A stretch of DNA of 64,000 nt from NCBI GenBank assembly GCA_021205185.1, contig JAJPYB010000007.1, positions 124,001 to 188,000 of the forward strand, given 5' to 3'. This DNA is from Ruminococcus sp. Its GTDB lineage: Bacteria > Bacillota > Clostridia > Oscillospirales > Ruminococcaceae. A program made the position numbers and the translations under genes. How positions within the stretch are numbered: the first letter of the stretch is position 1; each line of letters begins with the position of its first letter. The notes beneath the pieces are model-generated. The model saw only the letters and a list, made by a program, of their open reading frames with translations. It did not search any database and had not been told where the DNA came from. Positions 24,208-32,952 of the stretch are shown piece after piece.

Positions 24208-26352
24208 TTACGTCCTTTTCCTTGTAAATAGATTTAGTATTCTTCTGAATATGCTTTGCTTTGAAGGCTTAGACTGAGAGTCTTCAAACAGCCTTGCCTT
24301 TTCAACCGCTTCACGATAAAATACCTCCTGAGCGTTTATAACCTCTTCGCCGTTCGGAGAACGCTTTAAATAAATTCCGTCGCCCCCTAAAACTCTCGCC
24401 TTGATATTATCGTTAAGCATTGTGTTAAACATATCTATAATTCTCGCCTTTATTTCCTTGTCGTAAATAGGCGTTGCAACCTCAACACGGCGAATTGTAT
24501 TTCTTGTCATAAAGTCGGCAGAGGATATGTATACCTTTCTGGTTTCCTCGTCTGCGCCGAACATATAAAATCTTGCGTGTTCAAGATACCTTCCAACTAT
24601 AGATACTACCGTTATGTTGTCGGTATAGCCTTTAACCTGCGGAATAAGACAGCATATTCCTCTTATCACAAGATTTACCTTAACGCCCGCCTGCGAGCAT
24701 TCTATAAGCTTGTCTATGAGAACCTTGTCGGTCAGGGAATTAAGCTTAGCTCCAACAAAAGCCTCCTCGCCACGCTTTGCCTTTGCAATTTCAGCGTCCA
24801 TAAGACGTACAACCGCCGGCCTTAATGTAAGCGGCGAAACCAAAAGGTAGCGTGATTCTTCAACAAGTCTGTCGGTAGACAGACAGTTAAACACCTCTGC
24901 GGCTTCCTTTGCAATATTCTCATTAGCAGTCATCAAAGAAACGTCCGTATACAAAGCGGAGGTTTTCTCGTTGTAGTTTCCCGTTCCAATCTGAGTGGTA
25001 TACTTTATGCTGCTTCCAATCTTTCTGGTAATAAGCAAAAGCTTTGAGTGAACCTTAAGCTCTTCAGGTCCGTAAATAACCCGAACTCCCGACTGCTCCA
25101 GCCTTTTAGACCAGCCGATGTTGTTTTCCTCGTCAAATCTTGCCCTTAGCTCTACTAAAACCAGAACATCCTTGCCATTTTCGGCGGCGTCAATTAACGC
25201 TTCAACCACCTGTGAGTTTTTAGCAACTCGATAAAGTGTTATTTTAATTGAAACAACGTCCTTGTCTGACGCCGCTTCCTTTAGCAAACGTATAAACGGC
25301 TTTATGCTTTCATAAGGATATGAAAGGAAAATGTCCTTGTTGTCTATCTGCGAAATCATCGGCAGATTATCGTTTACCATAATTGATTTTTGCGGTGTGT
25401 GCGGCTGGTAGAAAAGCTCAACCATTTTCTTATCTCTCAATATATCGAGCAGGTCTGATGTAAACGACATATCAAGAGGGGAGCTTTGAATAAAAATCTG
25501 CGACTTGTGAATGTCGAGCTTTTTCTTTAAGGTGTTTAAAGAATTGTCGTCAAGCGGAGCAGAAAGCTGAAGCCTTACAGCGCAAAGCTTTTTTCTCTTT
25601 TTTATAAGCTCGCTCATAATTGAGCGAAAATCAAGCTCGTGGTCAAAAAGCGCTTCATTCACGTCAATATCCGCATTTCTTGTTACTCTCGCCAGTGCCT
25701 TCGAGCAAATTTCATAATCAGGGAAAAGCTTGTGAACCTTGCTTAAAATCAAGTCCTCAGCAAGCATATACCTGACCTCGTGCTTTTCGGTAGGAGGGAG
25801 CAGAATAAGCCGCTTGAATACTCCTGCCGTTGGAACGATACCTAGCATTGTTTCGTTTTCCGCCTTTAAGCCAACTGCAATAAACACAGTTTTTCCGCTT
25901 AAAAACGGGAATGGCTGACGGGAATTTACAACAAGCGGCGACAGGAATGGACTTACCTCGTGCTTGAAGAATTTGTCGATAAATTCCTTGTCCTCCTTTG
26001 AAGCCTTTTCGGGGTTGACCTTTTTAACGCCGTTGTTTTCAAGTTGCGAGCAAATCTTTTCAAAGCTTTTGTCCTGCATTCTTGAAAGCTCCATTACCCT
26101 GTAAAGGATAGCGTCAATCTGTTCGCTCGGACGCATATTCGTTTTTCCGTCACGATCGTCGTCGTCAATCAGCATTTTGTCGTGCAAAGAGCCTACTCTC
26201 ACCATAAAAAACTCGTCTAAGTTGCTGGAAAAGATAGATGAGAACGACAGACGCTCGCCGATAGGCGTAGCCTTGTCGTTAGCCTCCTCCATAACTCGCT
26301 CGTTGAATTTAAGCCAGGAAAGCTCTCTGTTTTCGTAAACTTGTGTTTCCAT
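24208..26352 (-). CDS. ppk1: Polyphosphate kinase 1
   Basis: 714 residues making polyphosphate reversibly from ATP. All Ppk1 modules are visible: N-domain (YENRELSWLKFNERVMEEA), head domain, and the two PLD-like catalytic domains with the autophosphorylated His in VHSKLLLITRK and RARFDEENNIGWSKRLEQSGV. The C-terminal half contains IQVKGYTDNITVVSIVGRYLEHAR-like conserved blocks. Length is standard. The gene heads the operon with split metH; a functional link is not obvious. No exopolyphosphatase gene is next to it. Confidence 0.96.
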   Translation of the reverse strand: METQVYENRELSWLKFNERVMEEANDKATPIGERLSFSSIFSSNLDEFFMVRVGSLHDKMLIDDDDRDGKTNMRPSEQIDAILYRVMELSRMQDKSFEKICSQLENNGVKKVNPEKASKEDKEFIDKFFKHEVSPFLSPLVVNSRQPFPFLSGKTVFIAVGLKAENETMLGIVPTAGVFKRLILLPPTEKHEVRYMLAEDLILSKVHKLFPDYEICSKALARVTRNADIDVNEALFDHELDFRSIMSELIKKRKKLCAVRLQLSAPLDDNSLNTLKKKLDIHKSQIFIQSSPLDMSFTSDLLDILRDKKMVELFYQPHTPQKSIMVNDNLPMISQIDNKDIFLSYPYESIKPFIRLLKEAASDKDVVSIKITLYRVAKNSQVVEALIDAAENGKDVLVLVELRARFDEENNIGWSKRLEQSGVRVIYGPEELKVHSKLLLITRKIGSSIKYTTQIGTGNYNEKTSALYTDVSLMTANENIAKEAAEVFNCLSTDRLVEESRYLLVSPLTLRPAVVRLMDAEIAKAKRGEEAFVGAKLNSLTDKVLIDKLIECSQAGVKVNLVIRGICCLIPQVKGYTDNITVVSIVGRYLEHARFYMFGADEETRKVYISSADFMTRNTIRRVEVATPIYDKEIKARIIDMFNTMLNDNIKARVLGGDGIYLKRSPNGEEVINAQEVFYREAVEKARLFEDSQSKPSKQSIFRRILNLFTRKRT

Positions 26353-26424
26353 TTTTCATTCTCCGTTTCGTCAATTTTATGCTTTAAAATTCCCCCAAAA
26401 ATCCTTTATCAGCATATATTGAAA

Positions 26425-27495
26425 CTAGCCCACCGATGAAAGAACAATGAACAGCAAATAGCAGGCGATTATTAAAAATCCTAATGCTCTGTAGGCTAAA
26501 ACTGCGCCGCCGCTCTTGGAAGGCTTTCTGTGAAGCAAAAGCGCTGCTCCTGTAAATAATGTAGCAAGCGTTCCAAAGAGCGCTAAAATTCCTGTGCTGT
26601 TAAGCTCTTTTATGTGACTGAAAATATGTGATATACCAACCTTTTTACCGAGAGCGTTATCGCTTCCGTAAACTGAACCGCCTACATATAGTATATCAGC
26701 TATTGCCAGAATACAGAAGTTAAAAACTCCGCTTCCGAGTAAATTTCCTGTCGTTGCATTGAAGTTTTTCTTCTTAACCAAAGCAAACGAGCTTGTAAGC
26801 TCCGGTAGGCTTGTCGCAATTCCAAGGAATATTGCTCCTGCTACTGTCTTGCCTAAATTTATACCGACGCTTTCAAGGTTTTGCTGAAGCGAATCGGTAA
26901 CGAGCGTCAGCATAATCGACGATGCAACAAGCACTACTGCTAAGACAATGAAGCGAATTGCAATTTGCTTTATTGTAAGAGGCGAGTCGGTTGACTCGTC
27001 GTTATCCGAGTCGTCGTTTGCCATATATTTTATAGACAGCGCATAAGCTATGATAATAATTACCGAGAATATACTTATATGAAATACCGTGTAGTCAATT
27101 CCTAAAACAGAGGTTATAATCATCAGCAGGAATATAAAAATTGAAAAGCCTGTTGTGATCAAGTGACTTTTACCGACCGACGCTCTTGAAAAGCCTTTAG
27201 CGCAAAATAATAGCACAACTCCCAGCACCGTTTCGTTGAACAGATTACTTCCCAGTATATTTCCGATAACGAGGTCAGGCTGCCTTACAATCGCTACCGC
27301 TGAAATTGAAGTGAAAAGCTCCGGCAGGCTTGTAACAGCCGCTAAAATTACTCCGCCTATAAAGGCACCGCTGATATTTGTCTTTTTGTCAATAAGGTCA
27401 ACGTAGTTTGCAAGCTTGTTTGAAACCAGCACTACTATAACTGCAAGAACAACATAAGAAATTATTGATATGGGAAGGTTAATCGGAAGTGTCAT
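26425..27495 (-). CDS. Sodium/calcium exchanger family protein (YrbG/CaxA type)
   Basis: A 356-residue inner-membrane cation:Na+ or H+ exchanger with about ten hydrophobic segments and the duplicated alpha-repeats: AAVTSLPELFTS with GNILGSNLFN in the first half, and GIATSLPELTSS with TGNLLGSGVFN in the second. A polar Asp-rich loop (MANDDSDNDESTDS) separates the halves. The ATG at 27495 with SD AAAGGAG is preferred; a longer frame reaches into the upstream amidohydrolase gene. It lies 19 bp after that gene, in the same direction. The transported ion is not certain. Confidence 0.9.
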   Translation of the reverse strand: MTLPINLPISIISYVVLAVIVVLVSNKLANYVDLIDKKTNISGAFIGGVILAAVTSLPELFTSISAVAIVRQPDLVIGNILGSNLFNETVLGVVLLFCAKGFSRASVGKSHLITTGFSIFIFLLMIITSVLGIDYTVFHISIFSVIIIIAYALSIKYMANDDSDNDESTDSPLTIKQIAIRFIVLAVVLVASSIMLTLVTDSLQQNLESVGINLGKTVAGAIFLGIATSLPELTSSFALVKKKNFNATTGNLLGSGVFNFCILAIADILYVGGSVYGSDNALGKKVGISHIFSHIKELNSTGILALFGTLATLFTGAALLLHRKPSKSGGAVLAYRALGFLIIACYLLFIVLSSVG

Positions 27496-27514
27496 TGCTG
27501 CTTCTCCTTTTTGC

Positions 27515-28321
27515 TTAATCTGTGATGTTAAAAAATCTTTTGAAGTTTCCCGAGAGAATTTTTCTGTTTGTTTCCTCGTCAAAGCCTAAAGCTAAAAATC
27601 TTTCAAGCTCTGAGACGTGATCCCACATTGGAAAATCCGTTCCGAAAAATATTCTGTCTGTACCGTAAGTCAAAATTAACTCTTTGGCAAAGTCAGGCGT
27701 AATAAACGCCAAGGATGAGGATGTGTCAAAATACACATTTTCCGAGTAAAGACAGGTTATAGCCTCCTCCCAGCGTTCATAGCCTCCGAGATGTGCGGCA
27801 ATTACTTTAAGCTTCGGAAAAGCGTTTACAACCCTTTCAAGCCGATAGGGACGTGAGTAGTCGTATCTTGAGTCGCCCATATGAATCAAAACAGGCAGCC
27901 GCCCTTCAATTCTTTCGTAAATTTTCATCGCTCGCTCATCGTCAATGTTAAAGCGTTGGAAATCAGGGTGAAGCTTTATTCCCTTGATGCCGGACGCTAT
28001 AAGCTTTTCAATTTCCTCGTCCGTGTCGTCGCAATCGGGGTGAAGCGTTCCAAGTCCGACGAACTCAGGATGCTCCCTGCACTCGTTTAAGATAAAGCTG
28101 TTTATGCTTTTTACCTGATGCGGAACTGTCGCCACCGAACAAACCAGATAATGCGTAACGCCGATTCTCCTTCCGCCTTCGATAAGAGAAGCAGGCGAGC
28201 CTGAATTGTAGTACATATCGAGCGAATAAAAATCGCCGATAGATGCTACAGCCTTTTGAGCTATAGCCTCAGGGAAAATATGTGCGTGTGCGTCGCAAAC
28301 CTCATAATTTAATGTATTCAT
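27515..28321 (-). CDS. Amidohydrolase-2 family metal-dependent hydrolase
   Basis: 268 residues with a TIM-barrel metallohydrolase pattern: N-terminal CDAHAHIFPE (metal HxH), KGIKLHPDFQ, LIHMGDSRYD, the AAHLGG strand and C-terminal FGTDFPMWDH with the metal-binding Asp. This matches PF04909-type enzymes that hydrolyse or decarboxylate small cyclic or aromatic acids; the substrate cannot be read from sequence. It overlaps the PP2C gene by 4 nt (ATGA), so the two are translationally coupled. Confidence 0.85.
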   Translation of the reverse strand: MNTLNYEVCDAHAHIFPEAIAQKAVASIGDFYSLDMYYNSGSPASLIEGGRRIGVTHYLVCSVATVPHQVKSINSFILNECREHPEFVGLGTLHPDCDDTDEEIEKLIASGIKGIKLHPDFQRFNIDDERAMKIYERIEGRLPVLIHMGDSRYDYSRPYRLERVVNAFPKLKVIAAHLGGYERWEEAITCLYSENVYFDTSSSLAFITPDFAKELILTYGTDRIFFGTDFPMWDHVSELERFLALGFDEETNRKILSGNFKRFFNITD

Positions 28322-29124
28322 TTTTCGTTTTCTGGGTTTCCTTTCTCTTGTTCATTTTGTTTTTGAGTTTGTTCGTCAAGCGATACAAAGACAACCGATA
28401 AATTGTCCTTTGAACCGCCCACTAGCGCTGAATCAATAAGCCTTTTTTGCTTGTCGAGCAGCGTCAAATCTGAATTTAAAACCTCTATAAAAGTATCGTC
28501 TGAAATGTAGTCTGTTATTCCGTCCGAGCAAAGAATAAACAAATCCTCGTTTCCAAGCGCCCCTCCGCAGGAAAACAAATCAATCATCGGGTACTGCTTC
28601 GGGTTTCCAACGGAAGAAATAATAATGTTCTTGTAGCTTTTAAGGTCTATGTCAAACTTTTCAGCTCTTCCTGTTTCCGTAAGATATTGAGCGAGCGATT
28701 GATCTGTCGTTATCTGAGTAAGCCTTTTATCTCTGAAAATATAAGCTCTGCTGTCGCCGACGTTTAAGCAAAATGCGTTGTCCTGCTTGTCCACCATAAT
28801 AAGGCAAAGGGTTGTCTGCATATTAAAAATCTCGCTTTTAGCGTCGCCGGCTTTAACAAGCTTGTCGTGAATTTCAAATATCCGGTTTTTAAGCTCCGAC
28901 GGATTTTTATATTCGCAGACCGACAAAAGCTCCGCTGTCATTCTTGATGCAACCTCGCCTGCGTTTTCGCCGCCGACCCCGTCGCAAACAGCGCACAAAA
29001 AGGGCGGAAAAATATTTCCTTGTCTGCTGCCGTCAAGTAAAACGCTTTCGCCGAGCAAAATAGCGTCCTCGTTGTGGTTTCTGTAATTTCCGACAGATGT
29101 AGTCGCCGTCAACAAATACTTCAT
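28318..29124 (-). CDS. PP2C-type Ser/Thr protein phosphatase
   Basis: 268 residues from ATG 29124 (SD AAAGGA). Motifs run in order: RNHNEDAILLGE (metal Asp), FLCAVCDGVGGENAGEVAS, LNVGDSRAYIFRD, ITTDQS, LCSDGITDYISDD and GGSKDNLSVVFV. This is the standard bacterial PrpC/Stp set with both Mn-binding Asp present. Usually a PASTA or Hanks kinase is adjacent; none is found here. The C-terminus is a Gln/Glu/Asn-rich tail. An alternative start 11 codons upstream lacks an SD. Confidence 0.92.
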   Translation of the reverse strand: MKYLLTATTSVGNYRNHNEDAILLGESVLLDGSRQGNIFPPFLCAVCDGVGGENAGEVASRMTAELLSVCEYKNPSELKNRIFEIHDKLVKAGDAKSEIFNMQTTLCLIMVDKQDNAFCLNVGDSRAYIFRDKRLTQITTDQSLAQYLTETGRAEKFDIDLKSYKNIIISSVGNPKQYPMIDLFSCGGALGNEDLFILCSDGITDYISDDTFIEVLNSDLTLLDKQKRLIDSALVGGSKDNLSVVFVSLDEQTQKQNEQEKGNPENEK

Positions 29125-29244
29125 AACATATCCTTTGCAAAAAATTCTCTTAGCCAAGCGGAGTGAAATCGTACCGCTTAGCGATTGGTCATAACAACCC
29201 TAGAATATTATACTATTAAAGCAGGCATAAGTCAATCTTAACTC

Positions 29245-29273
29245 TTGAAATAAGTCGAATGTTATGGTAAAAT
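29245..29273 (+). promoter_or_regulatory. sigma-A promoter for the C_GCAxxG_C_C gene
   Basis: TTGAAA (29245-29250), 17-nt spacer, TAAAAT (29268-29273). Confidence 0.7.
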
Positions 29274-29307
29274 TACCGTAAAGAATCTTCCAGGGAGAGT
29301 GAATTTT

Positions 29308-29748
29308 ATGACTCATGCAGATAAGGCTAAGGAGCTTTTTTTAAGCGGATACAATTGCGCTCAGGCGGTTTTCTGTGCCTATTGCGACGAGCTTTCAATA
29401 GACCCCGATTTAGCTCAGGCTATTTCCTCGTCGTTCGGTGGCGGAATGGGAAGAATGAGAGAGGTGTGCGGAGCTGTAAGCGGCGCTTTAATGGTTTTAG
29501 GCGTAAAATATGGGTATACTGATAAAAGCGAGCCTGATAAAAAAGCGGAGCATTACAAGCGGGTTCAGGAGTTCGCAAAATATTTCAAAGAGGAAAACGG
29601 CTCGATAATCTGTCGGGAGCTGCTAGGGCTTTCAAAGAATGAAAACAGCGATCCAAACCCCTCCGCGAGAACCAAGGAATACTACAAAAAGCGTCCTTGC
29701 GCTGAGATAGTATATATCGCCGCAAAAATTCTTGAGGAGAAATTTTAA
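29308..29748 (+). CDS. C_GCAxxG_C_C family redox protein
   Basis: A 146-residue protein named after its cysteine pattern: SGYNCAQAVFCAYC, then SSFGGGMGRMREVCGAVSGALMVLG, then a late CRELLG and CAEIVYIAAK. The family is common in anaerobes and probably binds a metal or cluster, or acts in thiol redox; the exact role is unknown. ATG 29308 fits SD AGGGAG; a GTG three codons earlier is too close to it. The stop overlaps the YitT start by one nt. Confidence 0.85.
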   Translation: MTHADKAKELFLSGYNCAQAVFCAYCDELSIDPDLAQAISSSFGGGMGRMREVCGAVSGALMVLGVKYGYTDKSEPDKKAEHYKRVQEFAKYFKEENGSIICRELLGLSKNENSDPNPSARTKEYYKKRPCAEIVYIAAKILEEKF

Positions 29749-30608
29749 TGAAGCTCATAAACAAGAAGCTTATTCATAATGTCGTTATGGTAATAATCGG
29801 CTCTGTTTGCTATGCTGTTGGAATCAGTCTGTTTTTAGAGCCTAACAACCTAGCGCCGGGCGGCGTTTCAGGTATTGGTATTATGGTAAATTACCTGACG
29901 CCTTTAAGCGTTGGATTCGTAACAGTTGTTTTAAACGTTCCGCTTATGATAATAGCTCTTATAAAGCTTGGGCGTTCATTCGTGCTGAGCACAGGCGTTT
30001 GCGTTTTGCTTACATCAGTTCTTGTAGACTTATTTTCACTTATAAAGCCAATAACCGACGATCGGCTTTTAGCTTCCCTTGCAGGCGGCGCAATTTTAGC
30101 TGTAGGACTTGCACTTATATTTAAAACAGGAGCTACTACCGGCGGCGGAGATATAGTTATAAGACTTTTGCGTCTTAAATTCAAGCATGTAAAATCCGGA
30201 ACTATTATGTTTGTAATAGACGGAATTATCTCGCTGTTTTCGTATTTTGTTTATCGTGACATAAATGTTGCGCTTTATGCTGTGCTGTCGCTTGTGGTTT
30301 CAAGCGTTGTTATGGATATAATTCTCTACGGTGGCGACGAAGCGAAGCTTGCGTTTATAGTAACAGAAAAGCAGGACGAAATCGTAAAGAATATATTAGA
30401 AGGGCTTGATATAAGCGCCAGTATTTTAGACGCAGTAGGCGCATATTCAAAGCAAACCAAGCATATCGTTATGTGCGCAACAAGAAAGCAGCTTTTGCCA
30501 AGACTCGAAGAAATGGTTTTGAAAATTGACAAGAACTCGTTTATGATTGTTACCTCAGCGAGTGAAATATACGGCGAAGGCTTTAAGGAAAATATGAACC
30601 TGTATTAA
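29748..30608 (+). CDS. YitT family membrane protein
   Basis: 286 residues: five or six TM helices (about 10-170) with NNLAPGGVSGIGIMVNYL and GATTGGGDIVIRLL, the two glycine motifs of PF02588, then a C-terminal cytosolic DUF2179 domain (about 195-286: AKLAFIVTEKQDEIVKNIL and IMVTSASEIYGEGF-type ending). The family role is unsettled, with transport suspected. It starts at the TAATG overlap with the previous gene and has the SD GAGGAG. Confidence 0.92.
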   Translation: MKLINKKLIHNVVMVIIGSVCYAVGISLFLEPNNLAPGGVSGIGIMVNYLTPLSVGFVTVVLNVPLMIIALIKLGRSFVLSTGVCVLLTSVLVDLFSLIKPITDDRLLASLAGGAILAVGLALIFKTGATTGGGDIVIRLLRLKFKHVKSGTIMFVIDGIISLFSYFVYRDINVALYAVLSLVVSSVVMDIILYGGDEAKLAFIVTEKQDEIVKNILEGLDISASILDAVGAYSKQTKHIVMCATRKQLLPRLEEMVLKIDKNSFMIVTSASEIYGEGFKENMNLY

Positions 30609-30614
30609 AAGAAA

Positions 30615-30767
30615 CAGCCGCTTGATTACCAAGCGGCTGCCTGTTTGGAATGTCCAAAGCACAAAAAATATAGGGGAGAAGCTTGATATGAAAAAATCAA
30701 GCATTTATATAAAGGCTAGGGGTAAAAGCCTTTATACCAATTTCATAGAGGTTACTTCCTAACCTCT
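30615..30767 (+). ncRNA. Array of five perfect hairpins, structured RNA candidate
   Basis: Five consecutive stem-loops: CAGCCGCTTG/CAAGCGGCTG (30615-30639), TTTGGA/TCCAAA (30644-30658), GCTTGAT/ATCAAGC (30681-30702), TATAAAGGCT/AGCCTTTATA (30708-30736), AGAGGTTA/TAACCTCT (30747-30767). None has a clean U-run. Loops contain AGGGG and CTTCC. The first may terminate yitT weakly. The array fills the 236-bp gap before rsmE and could be an rsmE leader or an independent RNA. The pairing is read directly; function unknown. Confidence 0.5.
30688..30762 (+). CDS. Possible 24-residue peptide inside the hairpin array
   Basis: An ATG with SD AGGGGAG (30672-30678) opens a 25-codon frame beginning MKKSSIYIKARGKS and ending IEVTS. 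The start codon sits in the loop of the third hairpin. The basic, short composition is unremarkable, and the frame may be chance within a structured RNA. Whether translation or RNA structure is under selection cannot be told from one sequence. Confidence 0.25.
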   Translation: MKKSSIYIKARGKSLYTNFIEVTS

Positions 30768-30844
30768 GATTATTAGTTTATAGTTCATTTGTGATAGGTA
30801 TGTGTTAATGATTTGAACGGATACTGAAAAGAAGGGAGCGTAAA

Positions 30845-31573
30845 ATGCCACGATTTTTTGTAGAAAAAAAGAATATTTCTGATACATATATTACTATATG
30901 CGGCGATGACGCAAGACACATTGGCAGGAGCCTTAGAATGAAGCTCTCTGAGAAAATTACCGTCTGCTGTCAGAATACAGATTATGAGTGCGAGATTAAA
31001 TCGATTTCTGACGAGGAGGTTGTCGCAAGCATTATTTCCGTAACGAAAAACATCTCCGAGCCTGATATTTTGCTTACTCTTTTTCAAGCTGTTCCAAAGG
31101 CTGACAAGCTGGAACTTATAGTTCAGAAGGCTGTCGAGCTGGGAGCGGTGCAAGTAGTTCCTGTGCTTACAAGAAGATGCGTTGCTAAGTACGATGAAAA
31201 GTCGTTTGCAAAAAAGCTTGCGCGGCTTCAAAAAATCGCTAAGGAAGCGGCTATGCAGTCGGGCAGGGGAATAGTGCCAAAAATAAGTAGCATTATTTCT
31301 CTTGATGACTACTGCGAGTGTCTTGATGATTTTGATTTAAATCTTTTGTGCTACGAGGGCGGCGGCAGAAAATTAAGCGAGATTGATTCTCTGAAGGAAG
31401 CAAAATCTGTCAGCCTTTTTATCGGAAGCGAGGGCGGCTTTGACGAAGAGGAGGTTTTAGCTGCAGCTCAAAAGGGAGCAATCCCCATAACTCTTGGAAA
31501 CAGAATTTTGCGTTGTGAAACTGCGCCGATTTGCGCTATTTCTATTATTATGAATCTGAGCGGAAATATTTAA
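30845..31573 (+). CDS. rsmE: 16S rRNA (uracil1498-N3)-methyltransferase
   Basis: A 242-residue SPOUT methyltransferase. N-terminal PUA-like part (MPRFFVEKK, ARHIGRSLRMK). The knot region has FIGSEGGFDEEEV and LGNRILRCETAPICA, the RsmE signatures for SAM binding. QAVPKADKLELIVQKAVELG is also characteristic. Length is typical. The SD is AAGGGAG. The common partner prmA is not adjacent; instead the gene follows the hairpin array. Confidence 0.95.
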   Translation: MPRFFVEKKNISDTYITICGDDARHIGRSLRMKLSEKITVCCQNTDYECEIKSISDEEVVASIISVTKNISEPDILLTLFQAVPKADKLELIVQKAVELGAVQVVPVLTRRCVAKYDEKSFAKKLARLQKIAKEAAMQSGRGIVPKISSIISLDDYCECLDDFDLNLLCYEGGGRKLSEIDSLKEAKSVSLFIGSEGGFDEEEVLAAAQKGAIPITLGNRILRCETAPICAISIIMNLSGNI

Positions 31574-31663
31574 ATCTCAAAACTGCCCGCTTGTCACTTT
31601 GTTTAAGTAAATCGCTTTGTTTTTAAAGAAAGTGTACGAATTGCCGAATTTGCTCTAAATCAC

Positions 31664-31830
31664 TTGAAATTTCAGGTAAATGTTATATAATATGAATTGT
31701 AAAAGACTCATAAAAGTATCTGCACTTTTTGCGTATATTCTTCATAACTTCATATTCCCCCCTAGTTATATTACAATTTAGATACTCGAGTCTTAAGCCT
31801 GTCTTTTGCGTTAAGTCAGGCTCTTTTTTA
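31664..31830 (+). ncRNA. Free-standing small RNA candidate with C-rich loop
   Basis: Promoter TTGAAA (31664-31669), 16-nt spacer, TATAAT (31686-31691). The transcript from about 31698 folds with AAGACTC/GAGTCTT (31703-31709, 31788-31794), AGTATCT/AGATACT (31715-31721, 31780-31786) and apical ATAACT/AGTTAT (31744-31749, 31764-31769). The apical loop holds six C (31757-31762). A terminator AGCCTG...CAGGCT with TTTTTT ends at about 31829. C-rich loops that pair with SD sequences are typical of Gram-positive trans-acting sRNAs. No good reading frame with an SD fits inside. Confidence 0.6.
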
Positions 31831-31845
31831 TTCTTAAAAGAACAA

Positions 31846-31873
31846 CCCCTTGCACCGTTTCAGGTACAAGGGG
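31846..31873 (-). terminator. Probable terminator of the rbr-perR unit
   Basis: CCCCTTG and CAAGGGG with an inner ACC/GGT pairing. It is followed by a mixed T-rich stretch on the minus strand and by CATTTTTG on the plus strand. Confidence 0.6.
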
Positions 31874-31906
31874 CATTTTTGTATAGCTTTTTGTATAGCT
31901 TATTGT

Positions 31907-32449
31907 TTAATAGTTTGAAGCCTTTAGTTCAAAGTATGCCTTTGGATGAGCGCATACAGGGCAAACCTCTGGTGCCTTCGGGCCGATTACAATGTGACCG
32001 CAGTTTCTGCAAACCCAGATAGCGTCGCCGTCCCTTGAGAATACAAGGCCGTTTTCAAGGTTAGCTATAAGCTTTCTGTAACGATCCTCGTGTTCCTTTT
32101 CAATCTTTCCAACCATTTCAAATAAAGCCGCAATCTTAGTGAAGCCTTCCTCTTTTGCTTCCTTTGCGAAGGTAGCGTACATATCTGTCCACTCGTAGTT
32201 TTCGCTGGCAGCAGCGTCCTCAAGATTTTCGCTTGTAGACGGAATATCGCCGTCGTGCAAAAGCTTAAACCAGATCTTTGCGTGTTCCTTTTCGTTGTTG
32301 GCAGTTTCTTCAAAAATTGCCGCTATCTGCTGATAGCCTTCCTTCTTAGCCTTGCTTGCGTAATAGGTGTACTTGTTTCTCGCCTGAGATTCACCTGCAA
32401 ATGCCGCCATAAGATTAGCTTCTGTTTTTGTTCCTTTTAATTCTGACAT
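31907..32449 (-). CDS. rbr: Rubrerythrin
   Basis: 180 residues: a diiron four-helix domain ([51 protein letters not shown], giving the Glu/His ligands) and a C-terminal rubredoxin domain with CRNCG and CPVCAHP. It reduces peroxide in anaerobes. The start overlaps the 3' end of perR by 13 nt, with AAGGAGG inside perR, so the two are co-transcribed from the perR promoter. Confidence 0.97.
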   Translation of the reverse strand: MSELKGTKTEANLMAAFAGESQARNKYTYYASKAKKEGYQQIAAIFEETANNEKEHAKIWFKLLHDGDIPSTSENLEDAAASENYEWTDMYATFAKEAKEEGFTKIAALFEMVGKIEKEHEDRYRKLIANLENGLVFSRDGDAIWVCRNCGHIVIGPKAPEVCPVCAHPKAYFELKASNY

Positions 32450-32838
32450 GATTTATCCTCCTTTAAACATTCGGGACACAGCCCTGAAAATACTATGCTG
32501 TGCGATTTGATAAGAAAATCGTCCATATCGGTAATTTTGTCCTCAATATCGTCAAAGTAGGGAATGTTCACATCAAACACATTATTGCATTTTATGCACT
32601 TGAAGTGATAATGCTCGGTGTTCGTGTGGTCAAACCTATCCGCTGAATCAAACATCGGAACGTGCAAAATAGTTCCGTCCTCAGCTAAGCTTTTTAGATC
32701 TCTGAAAACAGTAGCTCTGCTCATAGAAGGGTATTTCTCGTTGATGCGAGTATATACCATTTCAGCAGTAGGGTGGTTTCCCATTTCCCTCAACGTCTCT
32801 AAAACAATTTTCTTTTGAATAGTATTCCGCTTATTCAT
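32437..32838 (-). CDS. perR: PerR-type peroxide-sensing Fur family repressor
   Basis: 133 residues. The winged helix is followed by a dimer domain with structural zinc cysteines C81-x2-C84 and C121-x2-C124. The regulatory metal set matches Bacillus PerR one for one: H22, D70, H76, H78 and D89 (equivalents of H37, D85, H91, H93, D104). Asp at the last site favours PerR over Fur. A Fur-type palindrome overlaps its own promoter. It is in an operon with rubrerythrin, the expected peroxide-defence target. Confidence 0.93.
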   Translation of the reverse strand: MNKRNTIQKKIVLETLREMGNHPTAEMVYTRINEKYPSMSRATVFRDLKSLAEDGTILHVPMFDSADRFDHTNTEHYHFKCIKCNNVFDVNIPYFDDIEDKITDMDDFLIKSHSIVFSGLCPECLKEDKSCQN

Positions 32839-32859
32839 TTTCTTACCTCAGCATAGTTC

Positions 32860-32896
32860 TTATTGATATTATATATCAGTAAGTTACATATGTCAA
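32860..32896 (-). promoter_or_regulatory. perR-rbr promoter with PerR/Fur-like box
   Basis: -35 TTGACA (32891-32896), 17-nt spacer, -10 TATAAT (32868-32873). A 9-5-9 palindrome TTATTGATA/TATCAGTAA (32860-32882, one mismatch) covers the -10; its centre reads as a 7-1-7 Fur-type box. Confidence 0.75.
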
Positions 32897-32952
32897 TAGG
32901 CAAAAGTTACAAATATAGCGCTATCCCTTTAGTTATTTTTACCAAAAAGCGG

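Noticed and set aside
31729..32022. 97-codon plus-strand frame across the sRNA and rbr end
   Set aside because: It crosses two terminator hairpins and the rubrerythrin 3' end, with no SD.
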